DNA from: Deltaproteobacteria bacterium | GTDB taxonomy: Bacteria > Desulfobacterota > Desulfomonilia > UBA1062 | Direction: 5' to 3' | DNA: 35,393 nt | Assembly: GCA_011372875.1 (NCBI GenBank) | Contig: DSAD01000262.1 | Coordinates: forward strand, 1 to 35,393 | In this document: positions 16,545 through 26,836 of the stretch, piece by piece | Numbering within the stretch: position 1 is the first letter of the stretch | Layout of the letters: the number at the start of each line of letters is the position of its first letter | Position numbers and translations under genes: made by a program | The notes under the pieces: generated by a model | The model's input: the letters and a program-made list of their open reading frames with translations, nothing else | What the model was told of the DNA's origin: nothing | Databases searched by the model: none

Positions 16545-16693
16545 TACCGATCGGGGAATCCTTCATAAGTTATTGCACCGGCTTAACAACCGGATACTAT
16601 ACGGCCATTCCAAGCTTTTTCTAACAGTATACGCGCGGGTCAGAAAAGAGCTGTTCCTTGTCTGATACATAATATATGGTGTTTTCATATGAT

Positions 16694-16719
16694 GGGAGAG
16701 CAGCAAAGACCGCTCCCCC
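16694..16719 (-). terminator. Hairpin downstream of icd, weak terminator candidate
   Basis: GGGAGAGC (16694-16701) can pair with GCTCCCCC (16712-16719) with one mismatch around a ten-base loop. It lies 11 bases after the icd stop on the minus strand. No T-run follows on either strand, so it may protect the mRNA end rather than terminate by itself. Confidence 0.3.
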
Positions 16720-16730
16720 GTTGAATATGC

Positions 16731-17951
16731 CTAGCCCATCCTGTCTATAATGGCCTGGCCGAACTGTGAACACTTGAGCAGGGTGGCGCCATCCATCAGA
16801 CGTTCCAGATCATAGGTCACCTGTTTGTCTCTGATGGCCTGTTCAAGTCCCTTTCTCACGAGCCCGGCGGCATCACCCCACCCGAGATGATCGAGCATCA
16901 TGGCCCCGGAAAGGATCAGCGAACCCGGATTGACCTTGTCCTGGCCGGTATACTTGGGGGCAGTGCCGTGAGTCGCCTCAAACACGGCCACGGGAATACC
17001 GATATTAGCCCCCGGCGCGATACCAAGGCCGCCAACCTGCGCTGCCAGTGCATCGGAAATGAAATCGCCGATCAGATTCGGCACGGCAAGAACATCGTAT
17101 TCGGACGGACGCAGAAGAATCTGCTGGAACATGGAATCCGCAATGCGGTCATTGACAAGGATCTTGCCTTCGGGCAGCTTGCCGTCATAGTCTTTCCACA
17201 GTTCATCCTCGGTTATGGCCACATTGGCGAACTCGTCCTTTACCAGTTCATAGCCCCAGTCACGGAATGCCCCCTCGGTGAACTTCATGATATTGCCCTT
17301 GTGTACCAGTGTAACCACCTTTTTATCGTTTGTGATTGCATACTCCATGGCCATACGCACGAGGCGCTTTGTCCCGGTGACAGATATCGGTTTTATACCG
17401 ATACCGGAATCGGTGCGGATATTTGTTTTGAGCTGTTCATTGAGAAATGTTATTACCTTGAGGGCCTCGGTACTGCCTTCGGACCATTCAATCCCTGCAT
17501 AGACATCCTCGGTGTTCTCTCTGAATACCGTGATATCGACAAGCTCAGGCCTTTTTACAGGAGAGGGTGTCCCCTGATAATATCGAACCGGCCTAACGCA
17601 GGCAAAGAGGTCCATTATCTGCCTCATTGCCACATTGAGCGATCGGATCCCTCCTCCTACCGGAGTTGTCAGCGGCCCTTTGATCCCCACAATGTATGTT
17701 CGAAATGCATCGATGGTCTCATCGGGCAGATATGACCCGATCGTGTCATAGGCCTTCTGTCCTGCAAGGACCTCTTTCCATACGATCTTTTTCGCTCCGC
17801 CGGAGGCCTTTGCTACTGCCGCGTCAAGCACCTTCTGCGACGCGCTCCAGATATCAGGACCTACGCCGTCTCCTTCAATGAACGGGATGATCGGATCATC
17901 CGGAACAACCATCTTACCATCAATGAATTCTATCTTTGTACCTTGTGCCAT
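16731..17951 (-). CDS. icd: NADP-dependent isocitrate dehydrogenase
   Basis: Icd oxidises isocitrate to 2-oxoglutarate. The 406-residue protein matches the bacterial homodimeric type: [13 protein letters not shown] (23-35), the substrate loop RSLNVAMRQ (103-111) with Ser104 at the place of the phospho-regulated Ser of E. coli, [13 protein letters not shown], and [14 protein letters not shown]. Cofactor residues point to NADP: Lys333-Tyr334 in HGTAPKYTG and Tyr380/Arg384 in TYDLERLM, as in E. coli. No AceK kinase gene is seen. The gene follows the (Re)-citrate synthase-like gene by 14 bases, so synthase and dehydrogenase would be made together, supplying 2-oxoglutarate for glutamate. Confidence 0.95.
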   Translation of the reverse strand: MAQGTKIEFIDGKMVVPDDPIIPFIEGDGVGPDIWSASQKVLDAAVAKASGGAKKIVWKEVLAGQKAYDTIGSYLPDETIDAFRTYIVGIKGPLTTPVGGGIRSLNVAMRQIMDLFACVRPVRYYQGTPSPVKRPELVDITVFRENTEDVYAGIEWSEGSTEALKVITFLNEQLKTNIRTDSGIGIKPISVTGTKRLVRMAMEYAITNDKKVVTLVHKGNIMKFTEGAFRDWGYELVKDEFANVAITEDELWKDYDGKLPEGKILVNDRIADSMFQQILLRPSEYDVLAVPNLIGDFISDALAAQVGGLGIAPGANIGIPVAVFEATHGTAPKYTGQDKVNPGSLILSGAMMLDHLGWGDAAGLVRKGLEQAIRDKQVTYDLERLMDGATLLKCSQFGQAIIDRMG

Positions 17952-17965
17952 CTCACCTTCCTTAA

Positions 17966-19891
17966 CTATATTTTATCCATTCCCGTATTTCTATGCAGTT
18001 CTTCCCAGAGCAGCCTCTGATATTTCTGCAGATCTTTCGGGCTCATACGCATACCTTTGGATTCATATACGCTCTGGATCGCCTTGACCACATCCTCGAA
18101 CCGGATATCCAGACCAAGAACACCGATCATCTCATCATTGTCATCAACAATGGGTGCAGATACAGTGATAATAAGTGCACGGGTGATACGGGAAGTACAG
18201 ATACCGCTTACATGGAGCTTTCCGTCTTCAATGGTCTTGATGAACCACTCCCTGTCAGCACAGTCTTCGTTCTCCTTCATCTTGTGCTTGAACTGTCCCT
18301 TATATTCAGGCTGGGTAATGTTCTGCGTGATCTTTATCCCGTTCATGTCTGTAACATATGCAAACTGGATAAAGGGAAATTCCTTGATAAACTCTTTGAT
18401 AACCGGTTCCTGCCTTGCAGGAACCATGCTCCGGATATCAACATTATCGAGAAGCCCGTCCATGAGCCGGCTGGCATATTCCTGGGCCTCGTACTTGATG
18501 AGGTCGAATCCGGACAGAAATATCTGCGGAATAAAGCGCATGGAAAGCTTTTCGAGTTCTTCATCCGACATGGATGTTGTCCTGCCCTCTTCATATAACT
18601 TTACGACATGCTGATAGATGCGAGATATCCCTGGGTGGCGTTTGTCGATCCCGTCAGGGCCTTCCATCTTGAAGTGTCTGTTTATCCAGTGGGCGATACC
18701 TGCCTTGCCGGATTTATCGGTTACAGCGATCTCTATCGGCCTGTTAAGGATGCTCTTGGTATCGAAAATATTGTAGATCTCCTCGTTCTTGAGCAGACCG
18801 TCTGCATGAATCCCCGCCCTGGTCACGTTGAAGTTTTCCCCTACAAAGGGATAGTTGGCAGGTATTGTAAAGTTAAACTCTGCATTTACAAACTCGGCCA
18901 TCTCGGTAATGGCTTTTGTATCGATGGTCTCATCATGCCCGCGCAGCGAGAGGTACTCGAATACCATCGCCTCGAGCGGTGTATTGCCGGTGCGCTCTCC
19001 GAACCCGAATATCGCGCTGTTCGCGCCGCTGCATCCGTACAGCCACGCCGTGGTCGCATTGGCGAGCACCTTGTGAAAATCATTGTGCCCGTGCCATTCC
19101 AGAAGACTGCTGGGCACGCCCGCATCATCGATCATGGCCCTGACCAGCTTGTCAACAGCCCTCGGCAGTGCGGCTCCGGGAAAGGACACGGCATATCCCA
19201 AGGTGTCGCACAACCGTATCTTGACCCCTGTACCGGCATCCTCGCCAAGCCTCATCAATTCCCGTGCAAATGGTACGCAGAAGCCGTAGATATCGGCACG
19301 GGTAACATCTTCGAAATGGCATCTGGGAACAATCCCCATACCAAGGGCCTCTTTGACTATCCCGAGATAGCCATCCATGACCTTTCTCCGGTTTGAGCCG
19401 AGTTTCAGGAAGATATGGTAGTCGGAGACCGAGGTGAGCATTCCGGTTTCGCCTATCCCCATGTCCTTGACAAGCTTCAGGTCTTCCTTGTTGGCCCTGA
19501 TCCATGAGGTGACCTGGGGAAAGGCATATCCCTTGCCCAAGCAGCACTCTACGGCAGCCCTGTCTTTCTTTGAATAGAGGAAAAATTCACTGGCCCTGAT
19601 CAGGCCGTTGCTTCCGCCGATTCTATGGAGGAAATCATACAGGGCTTCGATCTGTTTTACACTGAACGGGGCAAGTGACTGCTGACCATCTCTAAAGGTT
19701 GTATCGGTAATAAAGATATCATCGGCAGGCTGAATAGGGATAAGCCGCATATCGAAATCGATCTTGGGGACCTCCTGATAATTGAAGATTCCCCGGTAAA
19801 AATTGCCCTGATCAACATCCATTATACCGGTTTCATAGTTCTTCCCCGGGGTATAGTAAAAAAGCCTTTTCTCGTCATCCCACCTGGCCAT
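17966..19891 (-). CDS. (Re)-citrate synthase-like DRE-TIM enzyme with C-terminal Cache-like domain
   Basis: The first ~460 of 641 residues form an HMGL-like barrel: [11 protein letters not shown] (61-71) binds the metal and starts catalysis, WHGHND (266-271) supplies metal ligands, and GFGERTGN (296-303) and AGIHADG (359-365) are the acyl-CoA/keto-acid motifs shared with isopropylmalate and homocitrate synthases. The stretch [11 protein letters not shown] and the spacing resemble the anaerobe (Re)-citrate synthases known from Clostridium kluyveri and Syntrophus, and icd next door supports citrate formation from acetyl-CoA and oxaloacetate. Residues ~500-605 look like a PDC/Cache sensor domain ([42 protein letters not shown]) but lack membrane helices; this extension is absent from the ~450-residue clostridial enzymes. 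It may bind a metabolite and control activity. Homocitrate or methylcitrate synthase are alternatives. Confidence 0.72.
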   Translation of the reverse strand: MARWDDEKRLFYYTPGKNYETGIMDVDQGNFYRGIFNYQEVPKIDFDMRLIPIQPADDIFITDTTFRDGQQSLAPFSVKQIEALYDFLHRIGGSNGLIRASEFFLYSKKDRAAVECCLGKGYAFPQVTSWIRANKEDLKLVKDMGIGETGMLTSVSDYHIFLKLGSNRRKVMDGYLGIVKEALGMGIVPRCHFEDVTRADIYGFCVPFARELMRLGEDAGTGVKIRLCDTLGYAVSFPGAALPRAVDKLVRAMIDDAGVPSSLLEWHGHNDFHKVLANATTAWLYGCSGANSAIFGFGERTGNTPLEAMVFEYLSLRGHDETIDTKAITEMAEFVNAEFNFTIPANYPFVGENFNVTRAGIHADGLLKNEEIYNIFDTKSILNRPIEIAVTDKSGKAGIAHWINRHFKMEGPDGIDKRHPGISRIYQHVVKLYEEGRTTSMSDEELEKLSMRFIPQIFLSGFDLIKYEAQEYASRLMDGLLDNVDIRSMVPARQEPVIKEFIKEFPFIQFAYVTDMNGIKITQNITQPEYKGQFKHKMKENEDCADREWFIKTIEDGKLHVSGICTSRITRALIITVSAPIVDDNDEMIGVLGLDIRFEDVVKAIQSVYESKGMRMSPKDLQKYQRLLWEELHRNTGMDKI

Positions 19892-19892
19892 G

Positions 19893-20702
19893 TCATTTCT
19901 TCCTTTTGGGAATATTCGCCTCTTTCGGTATCTTCAACGGGTCCGGCGCTCCTGCTTCCCTGCGAGCCTCGATAATCTCTTCAATGGTCATCTCCCGGGG
20001 GATCTTGAGGTCCTGCCCGACATATATTGTTTTGGGGTCCTTTATCTGATCCCTGTTGGCCTTGTATACCAGGGGCCACATGAAAGAATCGTTATAGATC
20101 TCATGCCTGGCCGCTATACCTGGCAGTGTATCTCCCTTCCTGACCACATAGATCGTCGGGTAAACCTCGAAGATATCCTCCTGTGCCTGCTTTTGTATCT
20201 CATCTCTTTTCTGTGTTACCTCCTGGCCCAGTTCTTCCAGACGTTTCTGCTTTTCATCCACTGTGGCCTGAAGAACATCCTGATAGAGGACATTGAATTG
20301 ACCTGCCAAGCTGGAAAGAGAATCCTTATCGCGGCATATGGAGGCATTCTGCATTTCGAGATACACAACAAAAAGCTCAAACGATTTCTTGGGCACATAT
20401 TCAAAACCCGACATGGTTATAATCTTCCTGAGCTTTTCCGTTTCGACTTCCATGATGGAACGGAACATCGCATCTTCCTCGTCGAAATGCCGGCATGCCT
20501 TGATGAATGCCTGTCTTGCCGCCTCGATATCGCCGTCTTGCTTTGAATCGATCCCCTGTTTTATATACTCGAAGCCCTTTTCAAAAGAATCTTCCTGTGT
20601 ATCCCGGCCCATTGAAGCATCCGTCTGTATCGGAGCAGTGTTTGCGGCACAGCCCAGAAGAAATAAAACCGGGACAACCCACAGGCATATTCTCTTCATC
20701 AT
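19893..20702 (-). CDS. LysM-domain lipoprotein
   Basis: This 269-residue protein begins with a lipoprotein signal: a hydrophobic core [10 protein letters not shown] and the lipid Cys18 in LLGC. A helical, charged middle (about 40-180, with [20 protein letters not shown]) looks like TPR or coiled-coil material. A LysM domain lies at about 188-240 ([19 protein letters not shown]... YVGQDLKIP), which binds GlcNAc-containing glycans such as peptidoglycan. The C-terminus is basic (IPKRKK). The product probably sits on the outer or inner membrane facing peptidoglycan. The start overlaps the aspS stop and the stop is one base before the next gene, so it is translated within the hisS-aspS operon, an unexpected place for an envelope protein. 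Confidence 0.85.
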   Translation of the reverse strand: MMKRICLWVVPVLFLLGCAANTAPIQTDASMGRDTQEDSFEKGFEYIKQGIDSKQDGDIEAARQAFIKACRHFDEEDAMFRSIMEVETEKLRKIITMSGFEYVPKKSFELFVVYLEMQNASICRDKDSLSSLAGQFNVLYQDVLQATVDEKQKRLEELGQEVTQKRDEIQKQAQEDIFEVYPTIYVVRKGDTLPGIAARHEIYNDSFMWPLVYKANRDQIKDPKTIYVGQDLKIPREMTIEEIIEARREAGAPDPLKIPKEANIPKRKK

Positions 20703-22489
20703 TGAGCCTTCTCCTTTAACAATTTCATACCGACCTGCTCAAGCTGACCCTCGTCGACCAAAGAAGGTGCATCAGTCATGGTACAGTATGCCTTCTGTGT
20801 CTTGGGAAAGGCAATCACGTCCCTGATGCTCGATGTTCCTGCAAGGATCATAACAAGCCGGTCAAGACCGAAGGCTATCCCCCCATGAGGTGGTGCCCCG
20901 TACTGAAGCGCGTCCAGTAAAAACCCGAATTTGGATCTCGAGCCTTCATCACTCAATCCTATTGCCTTGAAGACCCTGCGCTGAATGTCGCCGGAATGAA
21001 TACGGATACTCCCGCCGCCTACTTCATAACCGTTTATCACCATATCATAGGCCTGAGACTTTACACAGCCCGGGGCTGTCTCCAATTTTGCAAGGTCCTG
21101 TGTACGAGGGGCGGTAAACGGGTGATGGACAGAGACGAGCCTGCCTGCCTCTTCATTCCATTCCAACAGGGGAAATTCGGTGATCCACAGCGCACCATAG
21201 GCGTCTTCTCTGATAAGCCCCAGCCTGTTTGCTATATAGAGCCTGAGGGCGGACAGGCTTGCATTTGCAGTCTCTCTGCTGTCGGCAATCATGAGCGCCA
21301 GGTCACCGGAGGCAAGATCGAGGCGTTCTTCAATGGCGGCTTTTTGTTCATCGCTCAAGAACTTTGTGAGTGTCGATTTCCAGCCATCATCTTCGATACG
21401 AGCCCACATAACCCCTTTTGCTCCATGGTCGGCAATAACCGCGTTCAGATTATCGAGATCTTTCCTGCTGAGGCCATGGGGGGCCTTCACAGCAAAGCCC
21501 TTGACCACGCCCCCGCCGGATATGACCGATGTGAATACCCGGAAATCGCACTGCGACGCTATGTCTGTCAGGTCTTTGAGCTGCATGTCAAAACGGATAT
21601 CCGGACGATCCGTGCCATAGAGATCCATGGCGCTATCATAGCTCATCCGTACAAACGGCCGAAGCAGTTCCACGCCGATGGTTTCTTTAAAGAGCCCTGC
21701 AATCATCGCCTCGGTAATATTCAGGATATCATCCATCTCGATAAAGGACATCTCGATATCTATCTGGGTGAATTCAGGCTGACGGTCGGCCCTTAAGTCC
21801 TCGTCACGGAAGCACTTGACAATCTGGTAGTACCGGTCAAAACCCGAAACCATGAGGAGCTGCTTGAAAAGCTGAGGTGATTGCGGAAGGGCATAGCACC
21901 TGCCTGGAAAAACCCTGCTGGGCACCAGATAATCCCTTGCACCTTCCGGGGTGCTCTTGGTCAGGACCGGTGTCTCTACATCTATGAAGCCGGTATTATC
22001 CAGGTATCTTCTTATACAGGAAGAAGCCTTGTGCCTCAGAAGTATATTCCTCTGAAGACTTGGCCTTCTAAGGTCCAGATATCGATACTTGAGCCTCAGG
22101 GTATCGTTCACATCCACCCCGTCTTCCACAACGAAAGGCGGCGTCTGAGATTCGTTAAGTATCTCAACCTCATCCACCAGTATTTCGAAGTCTCCTGTGG
22201 GCATGCTCGGATTGCGCATGTCGTCAGGTCTTTGACCGAGTTGTCCTGTGACAACGATGCAGTATTCCGGTTTAACGCTGCGTGCAAGGGCATGAGCCTG
22301 AGGATGAGTTTCCGGATTGAAAACCGCCTGGGCAATACCGGTACGGTCTCTTATGTCTATGAATATCAATCCGCCCAGATCTCTTGAGCGCTGAACCCAT
22401 CCGGCAATGGTTACCCGGGACCCTTTCTCCGCATGGTGTACTTCTCCACAGTAGTGTGTACGCTTACATCCCTGAATATTAGAACTCAC
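20699..22489 (-). CDS. aspS: Aspartyl-tRNA synthetase
   Basis: AspRS charges tRNA-Asp. The 596-residue protein has the bacterial layout: OB-fold anticodon domain ([20 protein letters not shown]), class-II motif 1, motif 2 ([18 protein letters not shown]), an inserted GAD domain (about 290-410), and motif 3 ([11 protein letters not shown]). The loop RDLGG carries Leu where tRNA-Asn-accepting (non-discriminating) enzymes such as that of Pseudomonas aeruginosa have His, and the later loop RPDDMRNP lacks their Gly; both features suggest a discriminating enzyme, so tRNA-Asn would be charged by another route. The ATG overlaps the hisS stop by four bases. Confidence 0.95.
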   Translation of the reverse strand: MSSNIQGCKRTHYCGEVHHAEKGSRVTIAGWVQRSRDLGGLIFIDIRDRTGIAQAVFNPETHPQAHALARSVKPEYCIVVTGQLGQRPDDMRNPSMPTGDFEILVDEVEILNESQTPPFVVEDGVDVNDTLRLKYRYLDLRRPSLQRNILLRHKASSCIRRYLDNTGFIDVETPVLTKSTPEGARDYLVPSRVFPGRCYALPQSPQLFKQLLMVSGFDRYYQIVKCFRDEDLRADRQPEFTQIDIEMSFIEMDDILNITEAMIAGLFKETIGVELLRPFVRMSYDSAMDLYGTDRPDIRFDMQLKDLTDIASQCDFRVFTSVISGGGVVKGFAVKAPHGLSRKDLDNLNAVIADHGAKGVMWARIEDDGWKSTLTKFLSDEQKAAIEERLDLASGDLALMIADSRETANASLSALRLYIANRLGLIREDAYGALWITEFPLLEWNEEAGRLVSVHHPFTAPRTQDLAKLETAPGCVKSQAYDMVINGYEVGGGSIRIHSGDIQRRVFKAIGLSDEGSRSKFGFLLDALQYGAPPHGGIAFGLDRLVMILAGTSSIRDVIAFPKTQKAYCTMTDAPSLVDEGQLEQVGMKLLKEKAQ

Positions 22490-23751
22490 TTTTTTTCTCC
22501 TTGCTTATCCAGCATGGATCTGATTTTTTTGAGCGCTTCCGTCCTTGAAACCTGAATCTGTGATGAATCTCTCAGATCCTTGATGGTCACCATGGATTTC
22601 TCCAGTTCGGCCTGGCCAAGTATTATACACAGGGGATACCCGGATTTCCCGGCCTTACGCATCTGGGCCTTGAAGCTCTTTTTGAATGCCGCTTCGGCCG
22701 GAATATATGCTGTCCTCAGCATTGAAAGCACTTCCAGCGCCCATGCCTGCACTGCATCGTCCTCCTGCAAAACAACGAAGCATCCTTTCTTTTCCGGGGC
22801 ATGATGATCAAGAAGCATAATGATCCGCTCTATGCCGAAGGCAAAGCCTATCCCGGAAACATCCGGACCTCCGAGGGTCTTTACAAGATTGTCGTACCGT
22901 CCTCCTCCTGCGACGGCGTTTTGAGACCCAAGGCCTTCTGCCGTAAGCTCAAAGGTCGTTTTTGTATAATAATCAAGCCCGCGTACAAGCCGCGGATTCT
23001 TTTCAAAAGGGACGTCAAAAGATCTTAACGCATCTTGAACCTTGTTATAATGCACCCTGCATCCCTCACAGAGAAAATCCTCGATAGCAGGTGCACCCTC
23101 GACTGCCTGCCGACACGACACAACCTTGCAATCCAGAACCCGCAGAGGATTGGTCTTCATTCGCCGGGAACAGTCCGAACACAACGATTTCTCCTTGTCC
23201 TTGAGAAACGCAATGAGCGCTCTCTTGAATTCCTGTCTGCAATCATCGCACCCAAGGGAATTGACTTCCATTTTAAGACCCTTCAGGCCCAATGCCAGGG
23301 CCAGGGCATAGGCCATACTCAGTGTCTCGGCATCACTTGAAGGACTGTCTTCCCCGAGTCTTTCCACGTTTATCTGATGGAACTGTCGGTACCTTCCCTT
23401 CTGCGGCCTCTCATAGCGGAACATAGGGCCCATACTGTAGAGCTTCTGTATGGGGTCTGTGCCGAGAAGGCCGTGTTCTATGACAGAACGCAGAACCGAA
23501 GCAGTGGCCTCAGGCCGCAAAGCAACAGCCGTGCCCGATTTGTCGGTGAATGTATACATCTGTTTTTCAACAACATCTGTATCATCGCCGATTCCCCTGA
23601 AAAAGAGTTCTGTCCTTTCCAGCACCGGCGTTCTCAGTTCTGTAAACCCGTAGATATGGAAGATCCTTCTGGCGGTATTCTCAACAAAATGCCACTTTGC
23701 TATGTCGCCGGGGAGGATATCGTTCATCCCCTTTATCGCATTTATCTCCAA
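22486..23751 (-). CDS. hisS: Histidyl-tRNA synthetase
   Basis: HisRS charges tRNA-His. The 421-residue protein shows the family opening [14 protein letters not shown], class-II motif 2 ([20 protein letters not shown]), the histidine-specific [12 protein letters not shown], and motif 3 ([15 protein letters not shown]), then the anticodon-binding domain. A Cys-rich insert (CDDC, CSDC, CKVVSC, CEGC) in the middle resembles the insert of some anaerobe HisRS and might bind zinc. The start codon is TTG (23751): GGAGG lies six bases before it, and the family N-terminus begins right there. A good sigma-70 promoter ends about 25 bases upstream. Confidence 0.95.
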   Translation of the reverse strand: MEINAIKGMNDILPGDIAKWHFVENTARRIFHIYGFTELRTPVLERTELFFRGIGDDTDVVEKQMYTFTDKSGTAVALRPEATASVLRSVIEHGLLGTDPIQKLYSMGPMFRYERPQKGRYRQFHQINVERLGEDSPSSDAETLSMAYALALALGLKGLKMEVNSLGCDDCRQEFKRALIAFLKDKEKSLCSDCSRRMKTNPLRVLDCKVVSCRQAVEGAPAIEDFLCEGCRVHYNKVQDALRSFDVPFEKNPRLVRGLDYYTKTTFELTAEGLGSQNAVAGGGRYDNLVKTLGGPDVSGIGFAFGIERIIMLLDHHAPEKKGCFVVLQEDDAVQAWALEVLSMLRTAYIPAEAAFKKSFKAQMRKAGKSGYPLCIILGQAELEKSMVTIKDLRDSSQIQVSRTEALKKIRSMLDKQGEKK

Positions 23752-23775
23752 GATGCACCTCCGTAAAGACAGAGC

Positions 23776-23803
23776 AGTATATTATTATTGCGCAATCTGT
23801 CAA
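23776..23803 (-). promoter_or_regulatory. Sigma-70 promoter of the hisS operon
   Basis: On the minus strand TTGACA (23803-23798) is perfect and is followed after 16 bases by TATACT (23781-23776), five of six -10 positions. Transcription would start near 23769, giving an 18-base leader with GGAGG before the TTG start. The -35 box begins directly after the stop codon of the upstream radical SAM gene, so the synthetase operon can be read independently. Confidence 0.65.
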
Positions 23804-24682
23804 TCACAGACCTCGTGCCCACTCAGGCCTCGTCAGTCTTGAATGGTCATCCCCCAGGGCCTTGTCTATAAGCTTGAGTATCCGATCCTTATCGCCCGGA
23901 AGATCTCCGTTCAATGGGAGATAGTTTGATGCGTGTTCTGTACCGAACCTGCAGTTGCTCAGTTCCAGATCTTCGACAAACCATCTCAGCTCGATCATTG
24001 ACTGTTTCTTGTCAAGCAGCTTGAAATCCCCTCCCATAAGCTTTTTCTCATAGATTTCTTCATAAGGACCCAGCATCAGGGTGAGACATGCAAGGAAATG
24101 AGGGCCTATTGCATTGACCACTTTTGCAGAGTCCTTCGCATGGTCATAGCTGCCCTTTACGCCGCCAAGGCCCAGAAGAATGATCGTTGACATCCGAAGT
24201 CCGGCATCTATGGCCTTTTTGCATCCATTAATGATCTGGGAACCGGTTGCGCCTTTGCAGATCTTTTTCAGGACATCCTCGTTGCCCGATTCTATACCAA
24301 GATAGAGGATATCGAGTTTTCTTTTTTTAAACTCCCTTAGTTCACTGGCGCTCTTTTCCATCAGGTTTGTCGGGCCGGCATAAGAACTGATACGTTCAAG
24401 TCGGGGAAATTTTTCATTTATCAGATCAAGGACGTTTATGATAAACCCTGTGTCCGCAGCCAGGACATCACCGTCTGCAAGAAACACCTTCCTTGTATGA
24501 GGCTGAAGCCATGACATCTCGATAATGTCCTTTTGAACCTCTTCAAAGGGTCGTACTCTGAACCTCTTGCCTTTGTACATGGCACAGAACAGGCATTTGT
24601 TCCATGAACAGCCATGCGTGATCTGAAATATGAGAGACCTGGCCTCCGACGGCGGTCTGTACAGGGGCATATCGTATTCCAT
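23804..24682 (-). CDS. Radical SAM protein (B12-independent, CX4CX2C type)
   Basis: This 292-residue protein contains the [4Fe-4S]-SAM cluster motif C25-x4-C30-x2-C33 (ITHGCSWNKCLFCAMYK) after the opening MPLYRPPSEA. The CX4CX2C spacing differs by one from the common CX3CX2C and occurs in a small family of COG1032-type proteins with the same YRPPSEA...CAMYKGKRFRVR context. Downstream sites fit the SAM barrel: FLADGDVL (GGE-like), LGIESGNEDVLKKI, and TIILLGLGG. No B12 domain or SPASM tail is seen. The reaction is unknown. GGAGG precedes the ATG, 10 bases after the Na/Pi cotransporter gene, so both may be one unit. Confidence 0.8.
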   Translation of the reverse strand: MEYDMPLYRPPSEARSLIFQITHGCSWNKCLFCAMYKGKRFRVRPFEEVQKDIIEMSWLQPHTRKVFLADGDVLAADTGFIINVLDLINEKFPRLERISSYAGPTNLMEKSASELREFKKRKLDILYLGIESGNEDVLKKICKGATGSQIINGCKKAIDAGLRMSTIILLGLGGVKGSYDHAKDSAKVVNAIGPHFLACLTLMLGPYEEIYEKKLMGGDFKLLDKKQSMIELRWFVEDLELSNCRFGTEHASNYLPLNGDLPGDKDRILKLIDKALGDDHSRLTRPEWARGL

Positions 24683-24692
24683 GTTGTCCTCC

Positions 24693-26339
24693 TTACTTCA
24701 GCCCTGAGAGCGATTCCGCAATATTGTATGCGTGGTCGCCGATCTTCTCGAAACTGGTGAGAATATCGACATAAACGAGCCCGGCATCCGATGTACAGGC
24801 GGATGTCTTAAGGCGCTGCATATGGTTTACCCTCATCTCCCAACGCATGGCATTGAGCTTGGGCTCAAAACTTCTGACAACCTCCATGAGATTATTCGGG
24901 GTCTCTTTAATCGCTACAATAATAGTCCTCAAGTATTCAAGAGTGTGATGGTAGATGTGGGATATCTCTTTTTTTCCATCCTCGGAAAAATCCAGCCCGA
25001 ATTCGTTTCTCTTCTTGCAGAGCTTGGCAATGCTTTCGCAATGGTCCCCTATCCTCTCAAGGTTGCTGACGATGTTAAGCATGGAAAAGATCTCTTTTGA
25101 CTGCTTTTCGGTCACGGACTGCCTGGACAGCTCGGTCAGATAATCATTGATCTCCTTCTGAAGGGTATCCACAATGTCCTCTTTTTCCATGACATCCGTG
25201 TACATCCTTTCCGTGCCCTTATTTTCTATGAGGGAGGATTCCGAAAATTCGAGCATCTTGAAGACCTCGTGACCCATATAGTCGATCTCTTCCTTTGCCT
25301 CGTCAAGCGCAAAGGAAGGGGTTTCGAATATACCCTTTCCGAGAGACTCAAGCCTGTATTTCCTCGGACTTTCATCTCCTGGACAAAGATAGGTGCTCAG
25401 CCTGGTCAACCCACTCATGAGAGGAAGAAAGATCAGGCAATTCGTTACATTGAAGATAGTATGGAAATTGGCGATATGCCTTGCACTGCAGGCATTATAT
25501 CCCTCGACCACGAGAAAGGGATCTCCAGGGGTGACAAAATCGACAAACCGCACAAAAACAGGGAATATGAGCAGGATGATGCATACGCCGAAAACATTGA
25601 ACAGCAAATGTGCACGTGCAACCCTCTTGGCAGAGACATTCGTCCCGAGAGAAGCCAGCTGAGCCGTTATCGTGGTTCCGATGTTATCTCCAAGTATCAA
25701 AGCTGCGGCCCCGTAAAAATCCACAACCCCGGTGGATGCCAAGGCAATTACAAGACCCACGGTGGCCGAACTGCTCTGAAAAAGTATAGTTATAATCGTC
25801 CCCACAGCGACACCGAGGATCGGGCTTCTTGAAAAATGAATAAAGAACTCACTAACCCATGGTGCTGATCTGAGCGGCATGACCCCGTTTGTCATGACCA
25901 GCAGACCGTAGAAGAGCATACCGAAACCGAGGAAGAAATCTCCCCAGAACTTGACGGACTCCTTCTTGCTCAAAAGCTTCATGAACATGCCGATGCCGAT
26001 TAGAGGCAGTGCGATATCGGTAAGTTTGAATGCGATGATCTGAGCTGTAATGGTGGTACCGATATTAGCCCCGATGACCACGCCTACTGCCTGTTTTAAT
26101 GTCATGAGCCCGGCATTGACCAGTCCTACGGTCATAACCGTTGTAGCGCTTGAGCTCTGAATAATGGCGGTTATTGCCGTACCTGCGAGCACAGCCACTA
26201 CCCTGTTCGTGGTGAGCGTCTGAAGAATGCGTCTCAACCTCGCCCCAGCAATCTTCTGGAGAGAGTTCGACATGGTATGCATGCCGAACAGAAACAGACC
26301 CAGCCCACCGAATGTTGTGAGCAGCATATTATAGATCAA
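24693..26339 (-). CDS. Na/Pi cotransporter family protein with PhoU-like C-terminus
   Basis: The protein has about 548 residues. The membrane half (about 1-330) contains two inverted-repeat NptA units, each with the QSSSAT signature (AIIQSSSATTVMTVGLVNAG and TILFQSSSATVGLVIA), plus GANIGTTITAQ and GDNIGTTITAQ, the Na+/phosphate-binding segments. The C-terminal half is a soluble helical PhoU-like domain (E-rich, with LERIGDHCESIAKL and FEKIGDHAYNIAE). Such proteins move phosphate with Na+, or export it, at the inner membrane. The start is uncertain: TTG at 26339 fits GGAGG best (five bases), GTG at 26345 lies on that site, and ATG 26327 is rather far from it. The TrmO-like gene lies 92 bases upstream. 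Confidence 0.88.
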   Translation of the reverse strand: MIYNMLLTTFGGLGLFLFGMHTMSNSLQKIAGARLRRILQTLTTNRVVAVLAGTAITAIIQSSSATTVMTVGLVNAGLMTLKQAVGVVIGANIGTTITAQIIAFKLTDIALPLIGIGMFMKLLSKKESVKFWGDFFLGFGMLFYGLLVMTNGVMPLRSAPWVSEFFIHFSRSPILGVAVGTIITILFQSSSATVGLVIALASTGVVDFYGAAALILGDNIGTTITAQLASLGTNVSAKRVARAHLLFNVFGVCIILLIFPVFVRFVDFVTPGDPFLVVEGYNACSARHIANFHTIFNVTNCLIFLPLMSGLTRLSTYLCPGDESPRKYRLESLGKGIFETPSFALDEAKEEIDYMGHEVFKMLEFSESSLIENKGTERMYTDVMEKEDIVDTLQKEINDYLTELSRQSVTEKQSKEIFSMLNIVSNLERIGDHCESIAKLCKKRNEFGLDFSEDGKKEISHIYHHTLEYLRTIIVAIKETPNNLMEVVRSFEPKLNAMRWEMRVNHMQRLKTSACTSDAGLVYVDILTSFEKIGDHAYNIAESLSGLK

Positions 26340-26431
26340 GCACACCTCCGATTGCGTGTTTTAACAACTGATGTAAAACCATATCGAAGAAGAAAATTCA
26401 ATCCATTATTGATCTCTTAAAAAGGGCATGA

Positions 26432-26836
26432 TCATCCGGAAGGGCTCTCTTGAAGGGGTTTATAGGGCTTTATATCCAGAATCGGCGTTTTGTCGAGCAT
26501 ATCCACATGTTCCACAAAAACAAGCGGTGGTTGAACCTCTTTCAACCTCAGGATGGACATCCCGATGGGGTTTGGCCGCATTGGAGAGCACAGACTGAAT
26601 ACCCCCTTACGTTTTCCTGCAGGACTTGTCTGTTTCAGCGTAAAGCCTTTGGAGAGATGAAAGTGAAAGAGCACCACGATAAACTCGTTCTCGTCCAAGC
26701 CTTCAAGGCCTTCCACATAAGGCTCGAAAACCTCGATAGTCCCTTTTATCTTGGAACAGTTGTAAAAGCGGGGGGCATCATGCGCATGATGCAGTTCGCA
26801 GTGCATCACCCCGATGGGTTTATAACAGATTCTCAT
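26432..26836 (-). CDS. TrmO-like tRNA methyltransferase (TsaA/UPF0066 family)
   Basis: This 134-residue protein has the core of the TsaA/YaeB family: RICYKPIGVMH at the start, LDENEFIVVLFHFHLS, the signature SPMRPNPIGMSILRL (about 96-110), and DMLDKTPILDIKPYKP near the end. Family members such as E. coli TrmO methylate N6-threonylcarbamoyladenosine at tRNA position 37 with S-adenosylmethionine. This copy lacks the C-terminal domain of TrmO and resembles short forms found in archaea and anaerobes, so the substrate may differ. It stands alone; the next gene on the same strand is the phosphate transporter, 92 bases on. Confidence 0.8.
   Translation of the reverse strand: MRICYKPIGVMHCELHHAHDAPRFYNCSKIKGTIEVFEPYVEGLEGLDENEFIVVLFHFHLSKGFTLKQTSPAGKRKGVFSLCSPMRPNPIGMSILRLKEVQPPLVFVEHVDMLDKTPILDIKPYKPLQESPSG

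Noticed and set aside
16887-17735. Long plus-strand open frame of 282 codons opposite icd
   Set aside because: It lies wholly inside icd on the other strand, has no ribosome site or recognisable domain, and is explained by the codon use of icd.
18608-19396. Plus-strand frame of 262 codons opposite the synthase gene
   Set aside because: Shadow of the conserved minus-strand enzyme; composition is Cys/His/Pro-rich and unlike a real protein.
20996-21796. Plus-strand frame of 266 codons opposite aspS
   Set aside because: Inside aspS, no motif and no start signal.
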